Made by a program: the position numbers and the translations under genes | Shown: piece after piece, positions 1 through 9,342 of the stretch | How positions within the stretch are numbered: the stretch's first letter is position 1 | Layout of the letters: the number at the start of each line of letters is the position of its first letter | Origin: Halopseudomonas xinjiangensis | Lineage (GTDB): Bacteria > Pseudomonadota > Gammaproteobacteria > Pseudomonadales > Pseudomonadaceae | DNA: 64,000 nt | Direction: 5' to 3' | Assembly: GCA_011050525.1 (NCBI GenBank) | Contig: DRFO01000043.1 | Location: 1 to 64,000, forward strand | The notes under the pieces: generated by a model | The model's database searches: none | What the model saw: only the letters and a program-made list of their open reading frames with translations | Told to the model about the DNA's origin: nothing

Positions 1-533
1 ACAGCGAGTTTCTGAAAGAAGAACACCGCACCATCCACGGCGAGCGCAAGACCGAAACCAGGGCCAATGATCATTTGACGGTAGGTAACACCCAGCACCT
101 GAAAACCGGCGCAGGCTACTTCGTCGAAGCGGGTGACGAGATCCACTACTACGCCGGCGACAAAGTAGTGATCGATGCCGGCATGGAATTGACTGCCAGG
201 GGTGGCGGCAGCTTTCTTAAACTGGATCCGAGTGGCGTCACGCTGAGCGGGCCGGCGATCAGGATAAAGTCGGGCGGCGCTGCCGGTCGAGGATCGGGAA
301 TACAAGTCGAACTGCCTGCCGTTCCCAACAAGGCAGGCAAGGCCCAGACAGGGGAGACGACCCGAACTGCTCAAAGCAATAGCCAAGCGGGCATGTCCAA
401 GGAAAGAACTTTCAGCACCCTCGGCACCGCACAAATTCAACAGGCGCGCCTCGCTCGCCAACTAGGCGCCAGCCGCTGCCCTATCTGCGAGGTGTGTCTT
501 GAGGGCACATGCGAGACGGGGGTTCCAGCATGA
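1..533 (+). CDS. vgrG: VgrG, type VI secretion spike protein, C-terminal end only
   Basis: The reading frame is open from base 3, so the gene begins left of the window. The visible 176 residues open with the repetitive VgrG beta-helix pattern (short runs such as GERKTETRAND, LTVGNTQHLKTGAGYFVEAG) and continue into a DUF2345-type segment (VVIDAGMELTARGGGSFLKL, GVTLSGPAIRIKSGG). The gene ends in a less conserved tail with two cysteine pairs (CPICEVCLEGTC). VgrG trimers form the tip of the T6SS puncturing device, and their C-terminal tails often specify which effector is loaded. The stop overlaps the start of the DUF4123 gene as ATGA, so translation is probably coupled. The Cys-rich tail could bind metal or the adaptor; that is inference. 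Confidence 0.85.
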   Translation, partial: SEFLKEEHRTIHGERKTETRANDHLTVGNTQHLKTGAGYFVEAGDEIHYYAGDKVVIDAGMELTARGGGSFLKLDPSGVTLSGPAIRIKSGGAAGRGSGIQVELPAVPNKAGKAQTGETTRTAQSNSQAGMSKERTFSTLGTAQIQQARLARQLGASRCPICEVCLEGTCETGVPA

Positions 534-1372
534 CGGATATTGCTTGGCGCTGGCTCGACGAACAACGGACCCTTGGGCGCGAGTTTCTGCTCGTCATTGA
601 CCGCCTGGCAGAACCAGATCCAATCCCCATGTTGTTTCAGGCTGACGTGATGCGGGACTACGTCAACCTGTATCAGGGTACGGCTGTAAACGACCTTGCG
701 GATATCGGTCCGTGGCTGGTGCGGTTGACCGATGCAGGCACCATATTGCCCCAACTGCTGAAAGAGCCTGAACAGCATTGGGGCTGGATTGCCAGCGCAA
801 AAGCTATTGATCTAGCGGCAGTTACCGCACACTGGCGCGCGCGCATGCTGATACGGGATAACGGCACGCAAGCACTTTATCGGTTTCAGGACAGCCGGGT
901 GATTGCACATCATTTGCGCACCCTGCAGCCTGAAGAACTGCCGCTACTGCTCGGTCCGCTGGACAGTGTTCTGTGCTGGGATAAAGAACATTGGCAACGT
1001 ACCGACAATCCCCATCCCGCTCGTTGCCCTTCGCCCTTTGACACGCCCTGGCTGGACATACCCGAACCGGAACCCGTAGCCGATGCGATTCGTATGCATA
1101 ACCAGCAGTTGTGGCTGTGGGACAACCATCCGTCAGCAACGGCACGTCTACTGGAAACAGAAGATTTGCCAGACTGGCTTCAACAACAGTTTGCGACGGC
1201 AAAGCTCCTAGGCTGGCACACCACAGAGCAGATTCAGTTTCTTCTCCAGTACCAACTCGATCCACGCGCGCGTGAACATCCGGCCTGGCTAGCCCGAAGC
1301 GGCGAAACAGCGGACGAGCACTTCAGACGCTGCCACCACGAAATCACGTCTGCAACGCAGCGCCATTCATGA
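530..1372 (+). CDS. DUF4123 domain T6SS effector adaptor/chaperone
   Basis: 280-residue protein with the hallmarks of the DUF4123 (Tap/TEC) family: an N-terminal aromatic segment followed by FLLVIDRLAEPDP, then an LYQGTAVNDLADIGPWLVRL-like core and a GWIASA motif. Family members load a specific effector onto a cognate VgrG, and position fits: it sits directly between vgrG and the lipase effector. I chose ATG 530, which overlaps the vgrG stop, over an in-frame ATG at 509 because of the ATGA coupling and a G-rich stretch (GGGGG) just upstream. Cytoplasmic; no signal peptide or membrane segment is visible. Confidence 0.8.
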   Translation: MTDIAWRWLDEQRTLGREFLLVIDRLAEPDPIPMLFQADVMRDYVNLYQGTAVNDLADIGPWLVRLTDAGTILPQLLKEPEQHWGWIASAKAIDLAAVTAHWRARMLIRDNGTQALYRFQDSRVIAHHLRTLQPEELPLLLGPLDSVLCWDKEHWQRTDNPHPARCPSPFDTPWLDIPEPEPVADAIRMHNQQLWLWDNHPSATARLLETEDLPDWLQQQFATAKLLGWHTTEQIQFLLQYQLDPRAREHPAWLARSGETADEHFRRCHHEITSATQRHS

Positions 1373-1413
1373 GCAACCTTGCCATGCCCTACCAGTCGGC
1401 CAAGTGAACCATT

Positions 1414-2169
1414 ATGAAATCTGACTCATTACTCTTGTTACCGCGGCTGCCTGTCCTGACCGCCGCCTGCCTGTTACTGAGCGCTTGCGGCACCCTGGGT
1501 AGCCTAGCTGGCGAGTCGTTTATTTTTGAAGGCGAGTTACCGGCGGATTTTTCCCTTAAAGCCCAGGCCCACTACAGCGTAGTCAACGACTGCGACGGTC
1601 GCAGCCGGGTAAAGACCTTTGAGACCGAATACCAAAGCCAGCCACACCAATACCGCTTCAAGATCCCGGTTCACTACCGGGATGGCTTTTGCGAGATGGA
1701 GCTAGGGCGCGTCGGGCTTCATACCTTTGGGCGTTATGGAGAACAGGACTGGCAACAGACCTACGATAACGGCGAACTCAGAATCGTGGATGAACTGCCG
1801 GAAAGCGCGCCGGGATTCCAGGCGGATGGCAGTTTGACCAGGCAGGCTGAGTGCGCGTGGTGGTTTCAGATAAGCCACGCCCGCGCCCGTAAAGGGCAGA
1901 TCAGCAAGCTGCTCAACTGCACAGGGGATGGAGCCTATCTGGCGATTGGGGAAGTGCCGGACAAAACTGTACGCCTGAACTTTCGGGTTAACCCCGAGGA
2001 AAAACCAGCGATAGATGAAACATGGATTGAATTTTCCGAGGGCTGGAAGCCGTGTGCGGAGGAAGATACTTCCAAGGGAAAATGGATTTGGTGCCGTAAC
2101 CCTCCTCAATTTAGAACTTTCGAGATGAACGGACAGGAATGCACCGTTTACCCTAACTGCACGGAGTAA
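1414..2169 (+). CDS. Lipoprotein, candidate immunity protein for the adjacent T6SS lipase
   Basis: 251 residues starting with a charged, then hydrophobic leader and a lipobox LLSAC near residue 25, so it should be an exported, lipid-anchored protein. The mature part is rich in Cys, Trp and Tyr with no domain I recognise. It lies between the DUF4123 adaptor and the lipase, 6 bp ahead of the lipase start. Immunity proteins for periplasm-acting T6SS phospholipases (Tli type) are commonly exported or lipid-anchored and encoded beside the effector. The immunity role is inferred from location plus the leader only. An accessory lipoprotein of the effector locus is the alternative. Confidence 0.6.
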   Translation: MKSDSLLLLPRLPVLTAACLLLSACGTLGSLAGESFIFEGELPADFSLKAQAHYSVVNDCDGRSRVKTFETEYQSQPHQYRFKIPVHYRDGFCEMELGRVGLHTFGRYGEQDWQQTYDNGELRIVDELPESAPGFQADGSLTRQAECAWWFQISHARARKGQISKLLNCTGDGAYLAIGEVPDKTVRLNFRVNPEEKPAIDETWIEFSEGWKPCAEEDTSKGKWIWCRNPPQFRTFEMNGQECTVYPNCTE

Positions 2170-2175
2170 TCAGGG

Positions 2176-4341
2176 ATGAATGACAAGATCAATACAAATG
2201 GAATTGAAACTCTAAGCTGCCCGTTGCGTAACCAATGGATCAGTTTTCGCCTGGTTGATGAGCACGGCCTTGGGCGCCCCTTCGCAGGCCTACGCTATAA
2301 ACTGCAGGATAGCCAGGGCCAAAGCCACGAAGGCATCCTGGATGAATACGGGTTTGGGCAGGTAGACAATTACTACTGCGGCCTTGCTGTGATCGATTTA
2401 TCTGACGCACACAACGGTGATGACCCTTGGTATAAATGGTTACCCACCAGAGAACATTTCAAGCTTCCTTTAACCGCCCTACAAGTCGCCGCCGAACAAT
2501 CTCCCACCGGCCCGCGCAACGCCAACGGCAATACCTGGCTAGCCGAAGAGCGAGCACAAAAGGAAGGCGCAAAATTTTATCGGGTGGAAGTCAGTGATTT
2601 TGTTGCGGCAAACAAGCATCTGCCTGACCGGGATGACGCGTGGCAACCACGCCCGCCTGTCAATCTCAAACGCAGTGCCGGTTTGGCTGCGCAGCAGCAA
2701 GGCATCGCACTTCAGCCCAATACGCACCATGTGATTGAAATAAAAGCGTTGCGAGCGCTGAGCCCCATGCTTTCGACAGACAAGACATTCTGTGCGTTGA
2801 ATGCCTACCACTTGGCTGTCATGAGCACTTTCTCCTATGCATCATTCAGCAAGAAAAGGAAGCCGCGCGAGCCCTACTTCTCCGCACCTCCGCCTTATCA
2901 AGAGCCGGGTAGTATAGGTAATGTTCTGCGCGAACAGTTACCGAGAATGGAACAGCCAACGCTGTTCAACACTGCAGGCCCATACCATTTGATTTGCGAA
3001 GAAGTCCCCTATTCCAAACGGCTGGAAATGATGCCTTATGATCCGGAACGTTATTCTGCCGAGGCGGCAGAAGGCTGGAAGAATCCAGAAGACGTCCATT
3101 TCTTCCACGACGAAACCACCGAAACCCAGGCATTTATCACCCACAACGACCAGGTTGTAGTGATCTCAGTACGTGGCACCGAGGGCATGAACGATATCTT
3201 GCGGGATATGGATGCCCGCCAAGTGCTTTATCAGGAAGGCGTTGGTCAGGCGCACCGAGGTTTTTATAAGGCATTCCAGGCAGCCACCGTTTTCGTCAAC
3301 CGATATCTCGATGCCTTCTATACGGGAGAACAGACGCTGATCGTCTGCGGCCACAGCCTCGGCGGTGCAATTGCGCTTTTGCTGGCTGAATGGCTACGTC
3401 GCAACTGGTCTGCCGACACCCAGCTCTATACTTTCGGCGCACCCCGCGCTGCCGACCGGGCTTTCGTTCAAGGCGCTCAGGCATTGACCCATCACCGCCT
3501 GGTCAATCATAACGATCCGATTCCGGGAATGCCTTTTACCTGGATGGACGCGGAATGGAAACTTGTTCTGCCCGGTACCGTTGCGTTGCTGAGTGCGCCG
3601 CCTATCGGGTCCACGCTGATACTGGGCGGTCTGCTCAATCTCAAGGGCGACCCTTACGAGCATCACGGCGAACAATGGCATTTCATGCCGCGTACGCCGG
3701 ATTCCGGCACCGAGGCGGCAGTACTCTGGCAACCCGGTTGTGACGCCATCGACGAACAAGCCTGCGCACTGTATGCCGGCGCCATTGACCTGCGAAGGGA
3801 TATGCCCGAACGCGACTCGCTTATCAAGCATGCGCTTTCGATGGGCGACCATTCCAGTGACGGTGGCTATTCCCGTGCCACGCTAACTACGCTGTTGCGC
3901 TGGCATGCCGCTGTCACCGAGCGCGACGGCGCCTTATTCACCACGCAGGAACTGCGTGACATTGACCGTCAGGTAGAAAACGCCAGACAGGCCATGGCTG
4001 CGTGGCAGCCGGGCAATTTTGCCGAATTTCAACGCGAGATACGCTTGCGTCACGACGTGCGCTTCTATGGCAAAACCGATATGGAATTAAGGCGACTATA
4101 CGACGAGGGCATTCATCTTGCGCGGCAACTTAGCCAGAAACAGACTCAGGACTTGCAAAGAGCCCGTCAACGGCTGCTCAGTCAGTCGTTACGCCCTCTG
4201 ACAGAGCAAAGCCTGTTCGGTGAACTGCACGAGCATCCCGAGCTGGAAAGCCTCGTTGACGAATGGAGCGGGTTGAAGGAAAACGCGGCGGCCGCACGAT
4301 TGGCCTTAGTTACAAGAGCCAGTGGCAAACACTATGCATGA
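2176..4341 (+). CDS. T6SS lipase effector, class 3 lipase (Tle type)
   Basis: 721 residues. An N-terminal region of about 230 residues includes a small beta-rich segment (FRLVDEHGLGRPFAGLRYKL) like those that precede T6SS cargo domains. A class 3 lipase alpha/beta-hydrolase core follows, with nucleophile elbow GHSLGG (Ser about residue 394), Asp in NHNDPIPGMP (about 447) and a candidate His in the HHGEQWHF stretch (about 495-502). The last 200 residues are helical and charged. No signal peptide, as expected for T6SS cargo. Likely action is hydrolysis of phospholipids in target-cell membranes (Tle family, perhaps Tle2-like; subfamily uncertain). Encoded in vgrG-adaptor-lipoprotein-lipase order, which strongly supports effector identity. 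Confidence 0.8.
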   Translation: MNDKINTNGIETLSCPLRNQWISFRLVDEHGLGRPFAGLRYKLQDSQGQSHEGILDEYGFGQVDNYYCGLAVIDLSDAHNGDDPWYKWLPTREHFKLPLTALQVAAEQSPTGPRNANGNTWLAEERAQKEGAKFYRVEVSDFVAANKHLPDRDDAWQPRPPVNLKRSAGLAAQQQGIALQPNTHHVIEIKALRALSPMLSTDKTFCALNAYHLAVMSTFSYASFSKKRKPREPYFSAPPPYQEPGSIGNVLREQLPRMEQPTLFNTAGPYHLICEEVPYSKRLEMMPYDPERYSAEAAEGWKNPEDVHFFHDETTETQAFITHNDQVVVISVRGTEGMNDILRDMDARQVLYQEGVGQAHRGFYKAFQAATVFVNRYLDAFYTGEQTLIVCGHSLGGAIALLLAEWLRRNWSADTQLYTFGAPRAADRAFVQGAQALTHHRLVNHNDPIPGMPFTWMDAEWKLVLPGTVALLSAPPIGSTLILGGLLNLKGDPYEHHGEQWHFMPRTPDSGTEAAVLWQPGCDAIDEQACALYAGAIDLRRDMPERDSLIKHALSMGDHSSDGGYSRATLTTLLRWHAAVTERDGALFTTQELRDIDRQVENARQAMAAWQPGNFAEFQREIRLRHDVRFYGKTDMELRRLYDEGIHLARQLSQKQTQDLQRARQRLLSQSLRPLTEQSLFGELHEHPELESLVDEWSGLKENAAAARLALVTRASGKHYA

Positions 4342-4492
4342 GCTCATCTAAGCCCCGACCAGGCCCGCCACGCTTAAACAGTCTCTGGCCAGGGCATCAC
4401 GCCGAGCTGCCCTGAAAGATGCCTATACCGCAGCGAGGGGCCGGTAGCACAAGGCGGCAGTACATCCCCTTCCCGCGCCTATCCTGCGGTAG

Positions 4493-4789
4493 TTAAATCG
4501 GACGGCTGCCGTATTTGCCTTCGGGTTTCTTGGGCGGATCGCCGACCACGTTGGCATCTATTTCCTGCACCTTGCCGCCGCGGGCCATGAACTCTTCCAT
4601 CTGGCGCGCCAGCATTTCACGTTCGCGTGCCTTGGCTTCCAGCGACAAGCCTTCCAGCGACTCTTCCTCAGCGGCCTTCTTGCGCGGCTTTACCGCTGGC
4701 TCGTCGTCATCCTCAGCTTCGGGTAAATCGTCAACCTCTTCTTCGTCCGCATCAACCAGCTCTTCGTCTTCAATATCTTCGTCGCTCAT
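4493..4789 (-). CDS. sutA: SutA, RNA polymerase-binding transcriptional regulator
   Basis: 98 residues. The N-terminal half is a disordered acidic tract (runs of D and E), followed by a short basic patch (KPRKK), a predicted helix rich in E/R/M (about 45-70), and a conserved C-terminal tail with GGKVQEID and DPPKKPEGKYGSRPI. This matches SutA of P. aeruginosa as I remember it, a small protein that binds RNA polymerase and favours rRNA/ribosomal gene expression in slow growth. Position one gene away from amtB-glnK agrees with the P. aeruginosa arrangement. It reads convergently with the T6SS lipase gene. Confidence 0.85.
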   Translation of the reverse strand: MSDEDIEDEELVDADEEEVDDLPEAEDDDEPAVKPRKKAAEEESLEGLSLEAKAREREMLARQMEEFMARGGKVQEIDANVVGDPPKKPEGKYGSRPI

Positions 4790-4898
4790 CGCCCTTTTCC
4801 CAAGCCGAAAAAACAGGCTATTTATAGCGCAACAGCAGGATTTGGCTAGAGGGAAAACAACTTTTTTTGTTATTTAACCGGCTTGTGCCCGTTAATTC

Positions 4899-5357
4899 CT
4901 ACATTTCCCGGGAGCTGCTGATCTGATCAGCCAAACGAAGGGTCTCATGTTCTTCCAATTCGAAGATGTTCTGGGACAGCTCTCTGGCTTCAGGAATCGC
5001 TCCCTTGCCGCTCATTGAACGCCAGACCTCTATCACCTGATTGTGTACATCGAAAATCTCTTTCGAGATGTCGTCAAAACCCATGGTGCCAAAGGGCAGG
5101 TTCCGCTCCTTTGCATCCGGAGGCAGCGTCTCGGTGAGGTGTTCATACAACCAGGTCTTCAGGGCTTTCTCATCGGCCTGGTCCTTGAATCCCTTTACTT
5201 CCCTGGCCATGGTCCGCTCGTGGTCTACCAGATACTCCATGAGCCACTTTGCCCGTGGGTCCTGTTGCTCCTGCAGGCCATCCTCAAGGCAATCGGCGAG
5301 GTGCGCGTGAAACTGCGCGGTCCAGTCAATCAGATATTGAAATGTCTGAGCTTGCAT
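4899..5357 (-). CDS. Conserved hypothetical, all-helical protein
   Basis: 152 residues, predicted almost entirely helical. It has several spaced His/Glu/Asp positions on helices (FHAHLADCLEDG; EYLVDHERTMAREV; ELEEHETLRLAD) reminiscent of ferritin-like or hemerythrin-like bundles, but I cannot assign a metal site. Start chosen at ATG 5357 because AGGAGA lies 6-8 bases upstream on the minus strand; an upstream in-frame start at 5447 would run into the terminator hairpin region. Located between sutA and amtB, where P. aeruginosa also has a hypothetical gene of this kind. Function unknown. Confidence 0.75.
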   Translation of the reverse strand: MQAQTFQYLIDWTAQFHAHLADCLEDGLQEQQDPRAKWLMEYLVDHERTMAREVKGFKDQADEKALKTWLYEHLTETLPPDAKERNLPFGTMGFDDISKEIFDVHNQVIEVWRSMSGKGAIPEARELSQNIFELEEHETLRLADQISSSREM

Positions 5358-5442
5358 GTTTTCTCCTTGCTTAAAAGGGGATTCGCTTGTGATTGTGACC
5401 CCAGACAGCCCTGCAAGTTTGGTCCTGCGTTCACCCAACAGA

Positions 5443-5476
5443 AACAAACAGGGCGCCCGAAGGCGCCCTGTTTGTT
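5443..5476. terminator. Intrinsic terminator downstream of amtB
   Basis: A 15-bp perfect inverted repeat (AACAAACAGGGCGCC and its complement) around a 4-base loop (CGAA), GC-rich at the loop end and AT-rich at the base. It lies 22 bases past the amtB stop on the minus strand, so it should end the glnK-amtB transcript. It also separates that operon from the helical hypothetical gene, which then needs its own promoter. Confidence 0.8.
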
Positions 5477-5497
5477 AAGCGGAGATGGCCAAACAGA

Positions 5498-6748
5498 TTA
5501 CTTCTTGCTGTTGGTAAACTCCGGGTAGGCTTCCATACCGCATTCCGAAATATCCACGCCTTCGTACTCTTCTTCCTCGCTTACGCGGATCCCCATTACT
5601 GCCTTGAGGATAGCCCAAACCACAATGCTGGCGGCGAATACCCAGATGAATATCACGCCGATGCCGAGTAGTTGCGCACCGATGGTGGCATCGGGGTTTG
5701 TCAGACAGACTGCGAGCAATCCCCAGATTCCTACCACACCATGGACGGAGATGGCGCCGACTGGATCGTCGATCTTGAGCTTGTCCAACGCCAGGATCGA
5801 GAACACTACTATTACGCCACCCGCCGCACCGATCAGGGTGGACTGAAATCCGCCAGGTGTCAGCGGCTCGGCCGTGATGGCGACCAGACCCGCCAGGGCG
5901 CCGTTCAGTGCCATCGTCAGGTCAGCCTTGCCGAACAGGATGCGGGCCACAACCAGGGCCGCCAGCAGGCCGCCAGCCGCAGCAGCATTGGTGTTGACGA
6001 AGATCTGCGCAACCGCATTGGCGTCAGCAATATTGGACAGAACCAACTGCGAGCCTCCGTTGAAGCCAAACCAGCCAAGCCACAGGATGAACGTACCCAG
6101 AGTAGCCAAGGGCAGGTTCGAGCCGGGGATAGCATTGATCTGTCCATTGGCGCTGTATTTGCCCTTACGCGCACCAAGCAGCAACACACCGGCCAGCGCG
6201 GCTGTTGCACCGGTCAGGTGCACAACGCCGGAACCTGCGAAATCCAGGAAGCCGGCCTCGTTGAGAAACCCGCCGCCCCATTTCCAGAAACCCTGAATCG
6301 GGTAGATGAACCCCGTCATGACCACAGCAAAGAACAGGAAGGCAAACAGCTTCATCCGCTCAGCCACGGCGCCGGATACGATCGACATCGCGGTCGCGAC
6401 GAAAACAACCTGAAAGAAGAAATCTGAACGGCTGGAATAGTAGGGGGCATCATCACCGCCAGCCAGCACATCTTCAACCGAGTTCTCTCCGCCGATCAGC
6501 AGTCCCAGGCTCGGAAGAATGCCGCCTTCCGGGCTGGAATACATGATGTGATAGCCGACCAGCAGATACATGGTGCAGGCAATCGCGTAAAGCGCCACGT
6601 TCTTGGTAAGGATTTCCGTGGTGTTCTTGGCTCGGACGAGGCCGGATTCGAGCATGGCAAAACCCGCTGCCATCCACATTACCAGCGCGCCGCAGATCAA
6701 GAAGTAAAAGGTATCAAGTGCGTACCTGATTTGTACGATATCTTCCAT
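5498..6748 (-). CDS. amtB: Ammonium transporter AmtB
   Basis: 416 residues with about eleven membrane segments and the Amt family signatures: the twin pore histidines lie in GSGVVHLTGATAAL and AISVHGVVGIWG, the conserved Asp in the FLDFAGSG stretch, and a WFGFNGGS motif follows. The C-terminal cytosolic tail (RVSEEEEYEGVDISECG) is the part that contacts GlnK. Forms a trimeric inner-membrane channel for ammonium. Start at ATG 6748 is preceded by GGGGGG. Follows glnK by 49 bases in the same operon, the standard arrangement allowing GlnK to block the channel when ammonium rises. Confidence 0.95.
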   Translation of the reverse strand: MEDIVQIRYALDTFYFLICGALVMWMAAGFAMLESGLVRAKNTTEILTKNVALYAIACTMYLLVGYHIMYSSPEGGILPSLGLLIGGENSVEDVLAGGDDAPYYSSRSDFFFQVVFVATAMSIVSGAVAERMKLFAFLFFAVVMTGFIYPIQGFWKWGGGFLNEAGFLDFAGSGVVHLTGATAALAGVLLLGARKGKYSANGQINAIPGSNLPLATLGTFILWLGWFGFNGGSQLVLSNIADANAVAQIFVNTNAAAAGGLLAALVVARILFGKADLTMALNGALAGLVAITAEPLTPGGFQSTLIGAAGGVIVVFSILALDKLKIDDPVGAISVHGVVGIWGLLAVCLTNPDATIGAQLLGIGVIFIWVFAASIVVWAILKAVMGIRVSEEEEYEGVDISECGMEAYPEFTNSKK

Positions 6749-6797
6749 AATAAGCCCCCCAAATAGGCTTGGTTACTGCATTCGGTGAACGAACTGA

Positions 6798-7181
<384 letters not shown>

Positions 7182-7251
7182 CTATGCCGACTTACAGGCT
7201 TTTAGAAACGGACAATGCACAGACCTTGTTGCAGTCAGTTTGTAAGTTCTT

Positions 7252-7267
7252 TGCAGAAACCCTGCCA
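7252..7267 (-). promoter_or_regulatory. Sigma54 (-24/-12) promoter for glnK-amtB
   Basis: On the minus strand this reads TGGCAGGGTTTCTGCA. It has GG at -24 and GC at -12 with the correct 10-base separation, matching TGGCACG-N4-TTGCA at all but two positions. Transcription would start near 7240, leaving a leader of about 100 bases before glnK. Together with the NtrC-type palindrome at 7342-7358 it makes an NtrC/RpoN-controlled unit. Confidence 0.75.
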
Positions 7268-7341
7268 ATTTTGATTTCAACTGTTAAATCAGAAGGTTAA
7301 CGAGACTTCAGCGGCTGATAGCTGAGGCACCGTGCCGCCTG

Positions 7342-7358
7342 CGCACCCTAATGGTGCG
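7342..7358. promoter_or_regulatory. NtrC binding site
   Basis: Reads CGCACCCTAATGGTGCG, a perfect dyad GCACC-N5-GGTGC that fits the enteric NtrC consensus (TGCACC-N5-GGTGCA). It lies about 85 bases upstream of the -12 element of the sigma54 promoter, a normal enhancer distance. A second, weaker GGCACCGTGCC palindrome sits at 7326-7336 and could be a cooperating site. The rest of the 373-base intergenic stretch (7137-7509) must also hold the divergent ubiK promoter, which I could not pin down. Confidence 0.7.
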
Positions 7359-7509
7359 TAACGCCCGTGTGCAGTGCGCTATTTGCGAACATCCGCGCAG
7401 TCTGAACAGCTGGCTGCCTGGACGATGCCTTTGTCGCATGTGGTAGACTCAGGCTCGCCGACCAGCCATGCAGGCTGGTCTCCACGCTTAAGCGAACCGG
7501 TGATATCCA

Positions 7510-7767
7510 ATGCTGCATAAAGTCTTGTTCGACGCGGTCAGCGGTCAGGCTGCGCGCCTGTTATCGAGCGAAAAGGGAATCCCCGCTCCTGAACTTGAAA
7601 AGCGCTTGAAAGCGCTTCTGCAGAGCGCGCTCGCCAAGCTCGATGTGGTCAGCCGTGAGGAGTTCGAGACACAGCAGGTGGTGTTGTTGCGCACCCGCGA
7701 GCGGCTTGAGGCGCTAGAGCAGCGGGTGACCGAACTGGAGCAGCGCAAACAACCACCGTCTGCCTGA
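7510..7767 (+). CDS. ubiK: UbiK (YqiC/BMFP family) ubiquinone biosynthesis accessory factor
   Basis: 85 residues. The N-terminal amphipathic segment ends in a KGIPAPELEKRLKALLQSALAKLDVVSREEFE pattern typical of the BMFP/YqiC family, followed by a C-terminal coiled coil (RTRERLEALEQRVTELEQRK). In E. coli UbiK trimerises, binds UbiJ and lipid, and supports aerobic ubiquinone synthesis. It precedes comM by about 30 bases on the same strand, the arrangement remembered from other pseudomonads. Confidence 0.85.
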   Translation: MLHKVLFDAVSGQAARLLSSEKGIPAPELEKRLKALLQSALAKLDVVSREEFETQQVVLLRTRERLEALEQRVTELEQRKQPPSA

Positions 7768-7798
7768 ATAACTCAGGTGGACTGATCAAGGAGTGATC

Positions 7799-9304
7799 AT
7801 GTCCCTGGCTATCGTTCACAGCCGCGCCAAGCTCGGTGTACAAGCCCCTTCGGTGACAGTAGAGGTACACCTGGCCAACGGCATGCCCAGCCTGACGCTG
7901 GTCGGCCTGCCGGAAACCGCGGTGAGGGAAAGCAAGGACCGGGTACGCAGTGCCCTGCAGAACGCCCGCCTCGATTTTCCCAGTCTCAAGCGCATTACCA
8001 TCAATCTGGCTCCCGCTGATCTACCCAAGGAAGGTGGACGTTTTGATCTGGCCATCGCACTCGGATTACTCGCAGCCAGCGGACAGATTCCTGCCGACAG
8101 TCTGGAGCACTGTGAATGCCTGGGAGAATTGGCGCTATCCGGGGAATTGCGCCCAGTTCAGGGCGTGCTGCCCGCCGCCCTGGCATGCAGACAACAGCAG
8201 CGAACATTGTTGCTGCCGCGCGAGAATGCCGCCGAGGCCGCGCTGGTGCGCGGCGTGCAGATCGTCGCAGCGGATCATCTGCTGGAATTGTGCGAGCATC
8301 TGCGCGGCGAGCGGGTTCTTGAGCCGGTCGTCAGCAGCCCGGTGTTCGCCGAACGGGACACCAGCTCAGACATGTCCGAGGTGCAAGGCCAGGCACAAGC
8401 CAAGCGTGCGCTGATCGTAGCCGCCAGCGGCGCGCACAATTTGCTGCTGTTTGGCCCTCCGGGCACAGGCAAGACATTGCTGGCAAGCCGACTGCCCGGC
8501 ATCCTGCCGGCCCTCACCGAGGACGAGGCCCTCGAAGTAGCCGCCATTCAGTCGGTGTGTGGCAGAGGGCCGCTGCAATCCTGGCCGGTACGCCCGTTCC
8601 GTGCGCCCCACCATGGTGCCTCCGCCGCAGCTTTGGTCGGGGGAGGCAGCCAGCCACGTCCTGGTGAAATCAGCCAGGCGCACCAGGGGGTATTGTTTCT
8701 GGACGAGCTGCCCGAGTTTGACCGAAAGGTGCTGGAAATGCTGCGTGAGCCCATGGAATCGGGCGTGATACACATAGCCCGCGCACGGGAACAATTGAGC
8801 TTTCCGGCTCGCTTTCAGCTTATCGCCGCAATGAATCCTTGTCCCTGCGGCTATCAGGGTGATCCATCAGGGCGATGCCGCTGCAGCGCCGAGCAGGTTG
8901 AGCGTTACCGAAGCAAACTGTCTGGCCCCCTGCTCGACCGTATCGACCTGCACGTGGCGATGCATAACGAGGCCTTTAGCCTGGCCGAACAGGCGCCAGC
9001 CAGGCCCACCAGCGTCGAAGCAGCGGCGATGGTAGCCGCTGCCCGAGCACGACAACAGAACCGTCAGGGCAGACTGAATGCGCACCTTGATCTGGCCGGG
9101 TTGCGGGATCATTGTCCGATCGAGGCGCCGGACGCCCGCTGGATGGAAACAGCTATCGAGCGGCTGGGGTTGTCGCACCGCGCCAGCCACAGGGCGTTGA
9201 AAGTAGCTCGCACGCTGGCGGATCTCGAGGGCGTAGAGCGGATCGGACGACCCCATCTGGCGGAAGCGCTGCAGTATCGGCAGCTGGATCGAAAGATCGG
9301 CTAG
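7799..9304 (+). CDS. comM: ComM/YifB, Mg-chelatase-like AAA+ helicase
   Basis: 501 residues. The N-terminal ChlI-like fold (HSRAKLGVQAPSVTVEVHLA, NLAPADLPKEGGRFDLAIALG) is followed by an AAA+ core with Walker A GPPGTGKT, a sensor/zinc-like segment with clustered cysteines (NPCPCGYQGDPSGRCRC) and the C-terminal Mg-chelatase domain (LSHRASHRALKVARTLADLEG). ComM is a hexameric helicase promoting branch migration during natural transformation. I chose ATG 7799 because GGAG lies 6 bases upstream; an in-frame GTG at 7793 overlaps that site. Translated close behind ubiK. Confidence 0.92.
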   Translation: MSLAIVHSRAKLGVQAPSVTVEVHLANGMPSLTLVGLPETAVRESKDRVRSALQNARLDFPSLKRITINLAPADLPKEGGRFDLAIALGLLAASGQIPADSLEHCECLGELALSGELRPVQGVLPAALACRQQQRTLLLPRENAAEAALVRGVQIVAADHLLELCEHLRGERVLEPVVSSPVFAERDTSSDMSEVQGQAQAKRALIVAASGAHNLLLFGPPGTGKTLLASRLPGILPALTEDEALEVAAIQSVCGRGPLQSWPVRPFRAPHHGASAAALVGGGSQPRPGEISQAHQGVLFLDELPEFDRKVLEMLREPMESGVIHIARAREQLSFPARFQLIAAMNPCPCGYQGDPSGRCRCSAEQVERYRSKLSGPLLDRIDLHVAMHNEAFSLAEQAPARPTSVEAAAMVAAARARQQNRQGRLNAHLDLAGLRDHCPIEAPDARWMETAIERLGLSHRASHRALKVARTLADLEGVERIGRPHLAEALQYRQLDRKIG

Positions 9305-9342
9305 CGGCGAGGCGCTGGTCAGGCCAGCCAGGCCAGGAAAGA

